Shown here: positions 60,003 through 64,000 of the stretch, in pieces
How positions within the stretch are numbered: position 1 is the first letter of the stretch
Layout of the letters: each line of letters begins with the position of its first letter
Assembly (NCBI GenBank): GCA_949710005.1
Contig: OX453272.1
Location: 5,208,173-5,272,172 of the forward strand
Reading direction: 5' to 3'
Length of the DNA: 64,000 nt
From: Ricordea florida
Lineage: Eukaryota; Cnidaria; Anthozoa; Corallimorpharia; Ricordeidae
Notes under the pieces: generated by a model
The model's input: only the letters and a program-made list of their open reading frames with translations
Database searches by the model: none
What the model was told of the DNA's origin: nothing
Program-made: the position numbers and the translations under genes

Positions 60003-63000
60003 ATGAGAACTGCCATCACAGTGTACCATACGGATACCTTGTGTAAAACAAAGTGTGAAATGTTTAGGAAGCGAAAGAACATATTCAAAGAAGCTGTCGG
60101 CTGGAAACAACAAGGAAATCAAACAAGTGTGCTTAGTGATTCTCCTATTTTGGCGTCCGGAAATGGCTTCGATGAAGAAGACGGGTTTGATTCCCAGGGA
60201 TTCGTGGACTTAACTCCACAGAGGCAACCAAGTCTGTTGGGACCGAAACAACCTTGTCAGGTACCTCTATATGAATTGGTATAGATTATTAACCTTTACT
60301 GATAAAAGGCGGTATTGCATGATTTGTGTTTTCAAAATATCTGCTTGTAATTCCTGAAGGATCATATCGTGCAGAAAATCTCCTTGAAGTTTGTCATAAA
60401 TTTTTTAACTATATGACAGACTGTCACTTGTGATATGGATTTCTATGCTCTTTATGTTCTATTTATAAGAAATTTCAAAACGTGCTTGGAGAATTGGACA
60501 GAGATGAGCATGCATAGATACGTAACGGAGGGATCACGTTTCGAAGTGGCTTCGTACTTTTAAGTACGTCCAATGTTAACTAAGGCAACTGCAAATGACA
60601 CAAATGTTTCGAACCTTCCTTTTGTTTCTAGTCCAGTCATTTCTAAAACTCAAATTCGTTTGCGTAATGGAGTTATTTTCGATGAGACTTCAACCACCCA
60701 TGCTAATCTAATCGCTTTTAATTATTAACTCAAACATGATGTAACAGTTCTTTGCAACTTTATTGAAGAACAGCGCAATGCTGTGATCTGGTGTGCTTTC
60801 TTCAAAGTTTCCGAATAATAACGAAAAATGAAATTAGGGGACTGTTGTTTTTTTGTATTTTTAACTTTCTTTTTGTCATTTTTACGCCGGCAACTACATA
60901 TTTTCTGTAATCATGAGAACCGCGCGGGGTAATTTGATGCCAATTTATTTCTTGTTCTTCTATTTATCCTTTTTATCTCTGGCCACGGGAAATCTTGTGA
61001 AATAATAAATCATGATTTTCTTTCATTGTATCCTTAACATGAATACATTTCTAGACCGAGTTAACTTTGTTGGTTGTGTGTACGGACATTCCATTGTTGC
61101 TTCGATCGCTTCCGGTGTTTCTGTCACGTTTGACGCTCTAATTTATGTAAATGTGTGACTAACGATAGCTGACGTAAACGTTGTCGGTAAAGAGTTTGTG
61201 TGATGTACAGTTTCCAGAAATTTCTTGAGTGGTAAAACTTTTGAAACCAAGTGACTATTTTGCATAACGTACATGCATTGCATACAAATGAGCCAGTGCG
61301 TGCTTCTTGAGGCGAATAAATACCTCTTATTAGTATAAATACGCAGGTGATTATACAAAATCGCGCGCTCTGATTGGTTCGCTATCTCGGATTATCAGCC
61401 GATAATCACCTCGACGAACAAAATGGCTGCCAGTCGTTCGCGCACTTTTGATGAAATAGAACTTTTTCGCGTTGTAAAATGCTTTTCTCTTCTTTTTTGA
61501 AATAATCACCTGTGTATTTATACTAAAACAATTATTCGCCACAGGCTCAGTGATTCTCGGTGAATATTCACCTCGACTTCGTCTCGGTGAATATTCACCG
61601 AGAATCACTTCGCCTTCGGCGAATAATTGTTAATTAATCGAGTTCGAGGTCCGTACTGTAAAATACGGACCGAGTTTTTTCCCGTCGATTTATGGCCCAA
61701 GCGCGAAGCGCACGGGCCATAAATCGACGGGAAAAAACGAGGATCCGTATTTTACAGTACGGACTGAGAAAACGAGGTTAATAAGATATTTATTATATCT
61801 CTGGAGTCATTTTGGCGACCAAAACAAACTTTAGCGGGCCGTACAGTGAAGTACGGCCCGCTAAATTGACCAATCACAGCGCGGGTACTAACTGAGAGAT
61901 ATAATAAAATGAATTAAACTCAGTCACTCAGAATCAGCTGCAAAGCGAGGATTGATGCCGGCCATTTTTTTTTGTTTGTCCAAAACTCACTTAGGTAAGA
62001 TTTCCGCACGGGTCCCTACTTCATTATGCATTCTGTAACTATACTATTTCGTTCTTCGAACACAAGAAATATTTGCACGTGCATTACACCAGACAAGACA
62101 GCTTCAGCATGCATAATGAAGTAGGGGCCTGTGCGGAAATCATTCCTTCACTTCCACAAGGATTTGTCAGAGTTCCCCGCACTATTCACGTCATAGGAAG
62201 TGAATAGTGTTGAATATACTGAGATCTAGTGAGCCAATCAGTTCACTCAGACTAGGCCAAGGTCGCTGAGTTGGTGCATACCAAATACTTAAAATTATAC
62301 TATATACCAGTCAGGTGCTCTTGCCAGCATCCATCAATAAATATAGAATGTGTTATGGTTCAGTTTCATCCTTTGCTAAATTTTGCAATCATTAATTACT
62401 TTACGTACAAAAACATTTTCATATGTCACGTTATATGCTTCTCAGTATATAGGAACATTTGCTGTGAGTCTTGGTTCAAGTGAGGATGGAGAAGCTACCC
62501 TTACTACCCACAAGGAAAGAACAAGATTTGTAAAGAAAAAACTGAAGGAGTACAGGGTAGGCAAAAGTCAATTAAGACTTAAAAATATCCTTCCTGCACA
62601 CACAGTACAGTAGTAAAATAGATATCCAAATTAGTTGAAAAGCAAGGTGGGAATGGGGACTGGGAGAATAGCAGATAGCAGGAAGATAGGATGCCCGTGT
62701 TTCTCTTGCCTCACAATTTTTTCCTCTTAATGTATTGTAATACCTAGCTTGTGCATCACACTCTGTGCAAAAAGAATCAAGAAAAAAACTTTGCTCAGTC
62801 TAATTTAAAAGATACAATCACAGTGAATTATCTTGCCCAAGAACCGATATGATAGGCTGTGGCTTGCCTCAATCACAATCCTGTTGGTAAAAATAAAATA
62901 TTTTTCTATTTAGTCAGTCATGGCACAAAGAGAATGAGTCAGATAAAAACAAAAATTTTAAGCATCTGGGGTGAATCAAATGTTATATTACCTATTAATA

Positions 63001-63116
63001 TTCAATAGGACCTTGTTATTATTTTTTTTTTTTGACTACAGTATTTACAAAAAGGTGTCTCTGTGGCTCTTCTTATATCCACTGATGGAATCAAGGTTGT
63101 TAGTCCTGAAGGCCAG
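60003..63116 (+). CDS. PTB/PID-domain protein, 5' part (gene continues past or near the right edge)
   Basis: Supported exons: 60003-60260, 62446-62556, 63042-63116, all phase 0 with good splice sites (TTCTCAG, GACTACAG acceptors; CAG|GTACCT, AGG|GTAGGC, CAG|GTAAAT donors). The N-terminal 86 residues are polar and partly acidic (FDEEDGFDSQGFVDLTP). The next exons read YIGTFAVSLGSSEDGE, RTRFVKKKLKEYR, then GVSVALLISTDGIKVVSPEG. This matches the start of a phosphotyrosine-binding fold: the first strand with YxG, an amphipathic helix, then the V.L.IS.DGIKVV strands seen in Dab/Numb/X11-type domains. Which subfamily is unclear. A start at 60060 (MFRKRKN) is possible instead. Later PTB exons were not found before 64000. 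Confidence 0.65.
61333..61905. mobile_element. Nested palindromic element cluster, including composite element copy 2
   Basis: The first palindrome has arms AGTATAAATACGCAGGTGAT and ATCACCTGTGTATTTATACT (61335-61527). A second, around 61540-61630, has AGTGATTCTCGGTGAATATT and its complement. The third (61637-61905) is the composite element: arms CGAGGTCCGTACTGTAAAAT and AATCGACGGGAAAAAACGAG with complements, then inverted ends TTTATTATATCTCT and AGAGATATAATAAA. All lie in intron 1 of the PTB gene. They seem to be successive insertions. Confidence 0.82.
61990..62295. mobile_element. Palindromic element plus interspersed repeat
   Basis: Arms GATTTCCGCACGGGTCCCTA, CTTCATTATGCAT and complements (ATGCATAATGAAGTAGGGGC, GTGCGGAAATC) span 61999-62142. 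The next 130 bp (CACAAGGATT, AGTGTTGAATAT, GAGCCAATCAG, GCTGAGTTGGT) match 50190-50335 downstream of TARDBP. Confidence 0.78.
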
Positions 63117-64000
63117 GTAAATATTAATAATAAGTCGCTATTTGAATTTTCTAGATAAGTACTGTAAGTACCTGTATAATGCATGTTCAAAGCTTCTTAA
63201 TATTAAAATTTATACTAATATTATTATCAGGTGTATAGCTAGGGGGTCCTGGGGTGCCTATAATCACTCCTTTTGTTGTGAGGAAATGCGACCATGATCG
63301 GGAATTTTTTGTTTCAAGGAGCTTTAATATGGTTTGTAGACAAGCTTCTCCCTTCCCTCCCCCCCCCCCCCCCACCATCTCGCTCACCGCTTATACAAAA
63401 AAATGTCACTTTTATCAAAACATGGTGTGGATGTCAACATTACAATCTGTTAGATATCTGAGTGTGGCACTGTGTAGTTATATATGTATTTATAATATAA
63501 ATTTATAAATATAGCCCTAATTAAGTTACTTCAAACCTCTGATGTTTGTTGCTTGCACTTGGCTGTGTGTTTCGCACCTCGGTTTTGGGTGCTACTCGGG
63601 TTGAAGACTCACCAGGAAAATAATGTCAACGGGATCTACCAGTTGTTTTTGTACTACTTTAATGTCACAATTTTCAATCTCGCGACAGCTAGCTACATGT
63701 GTATATGCGTAGTCAACTGAAAATAAAGGCATACATTGCATTGCTTACTTGTGAATCGACTATAACTGAAAATGAAATCAGCAAACTTTCTTCAACAAAC
63801 GTGAACATACTTACAATTCTGTAAGGCGTTATCCCGTGATGACACGGCTATTTTCCTATCTTACTTGAAGAGAAGGTGTAAGACACTGTTTTCGATAACA
63901 GGATTCTCTCTCACTGATCACTCGATTTCTCTGATCACGCTAGTCCCACAAGCGAGCTGAAAACTGATTGGCTAAATTCTAAGAAAGAATAATAATCTTG
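63117..64000. other. Intron or downstream sequence, nothing recognised
   Basis: The right edge follows the last supported PTB exon. It contains a C14-15 run near 63357 and AT-rich sequence. No further exon with both a PTB-like peptide and good splice sites was found on the plus strand. No convincing gene was seen on the minus strand. Confidence 0.45.

Overview
The window looks like nuclear DNA of an anthozoan cnidarian, most probably a stony coral. The genes are intron-rich (29 coding exons in one gene) with GT-AG introns, and the proteins are close to vertebrate orthologues. The intergenic and intronic DNA is AT-rich and full of short palindromic elements, tRNA-derived SINEs and a Penelope-type GIY-YIG remnant. 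Species assignment is inference; no database search was possible. All exon boundaries were read by eye from splice sites, reading phase and protein family conservation.

Layout. 1-5481: mostly non-coding, with one MITE and a weak candidate for a two-exon secreted protein on the minus strand (2426-2965). 5482-13178 (+): collagen prolyl 4-hydroxylase alpha subunit, 12 exons, 534 aa. 13179-16303: 3'UTR and repeat-rich spacer. 16304-43681 (+): PIK3R4/VPS15, the pseudokinase-HEAT-WD40 subunit of the class III PI3-kinase complex, 29 coding exons, 1385 aa; introns make up about 85% of its span. 44846-49295 (+): TARDBP (TDP-43), 4 coding exons, 353 aa, followed by a long GU-rich downstream region. 53793-59265 (-): SDHB, 10 exons, 285 aa. 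60003 to the right edge (+): 5' part of a PTB/PID-domain protein.

The genes are not an operon and serve separate housekeeping roles: collagen maturation in the ER, endosomal/autophagic PI3P synthesis, RNA processing, mitochondrial complex II, and probably adaptor signalling. SDHB and the PTB gene are divergent, with start codons about 740 bp apart. TARDBP and SDHB are convergent.

The most striking structure is in PIK3R4. Three separate tandem expansions each start in the 3' end of a coding exon and carry its 5' splice site along. After exon 12 there is a 24-bp unit organised in 72-bp higher-order repeats: 27 extra units, all in frame. After exon 27 there are about 17 units of 46-47 bp, nearly all with a perfect CAG|GTGAG donor. 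At exon 18 a 189-bp unit is duplicated. The gene therefore carries dozens of tandem copies of its own splice donors. Other notable points are two elements with CAG...CTG termini and 6-bp target duplications, a three-copy composite palindromic element family, and a well-formed unassigned exon-like island downstream of TARDBP.
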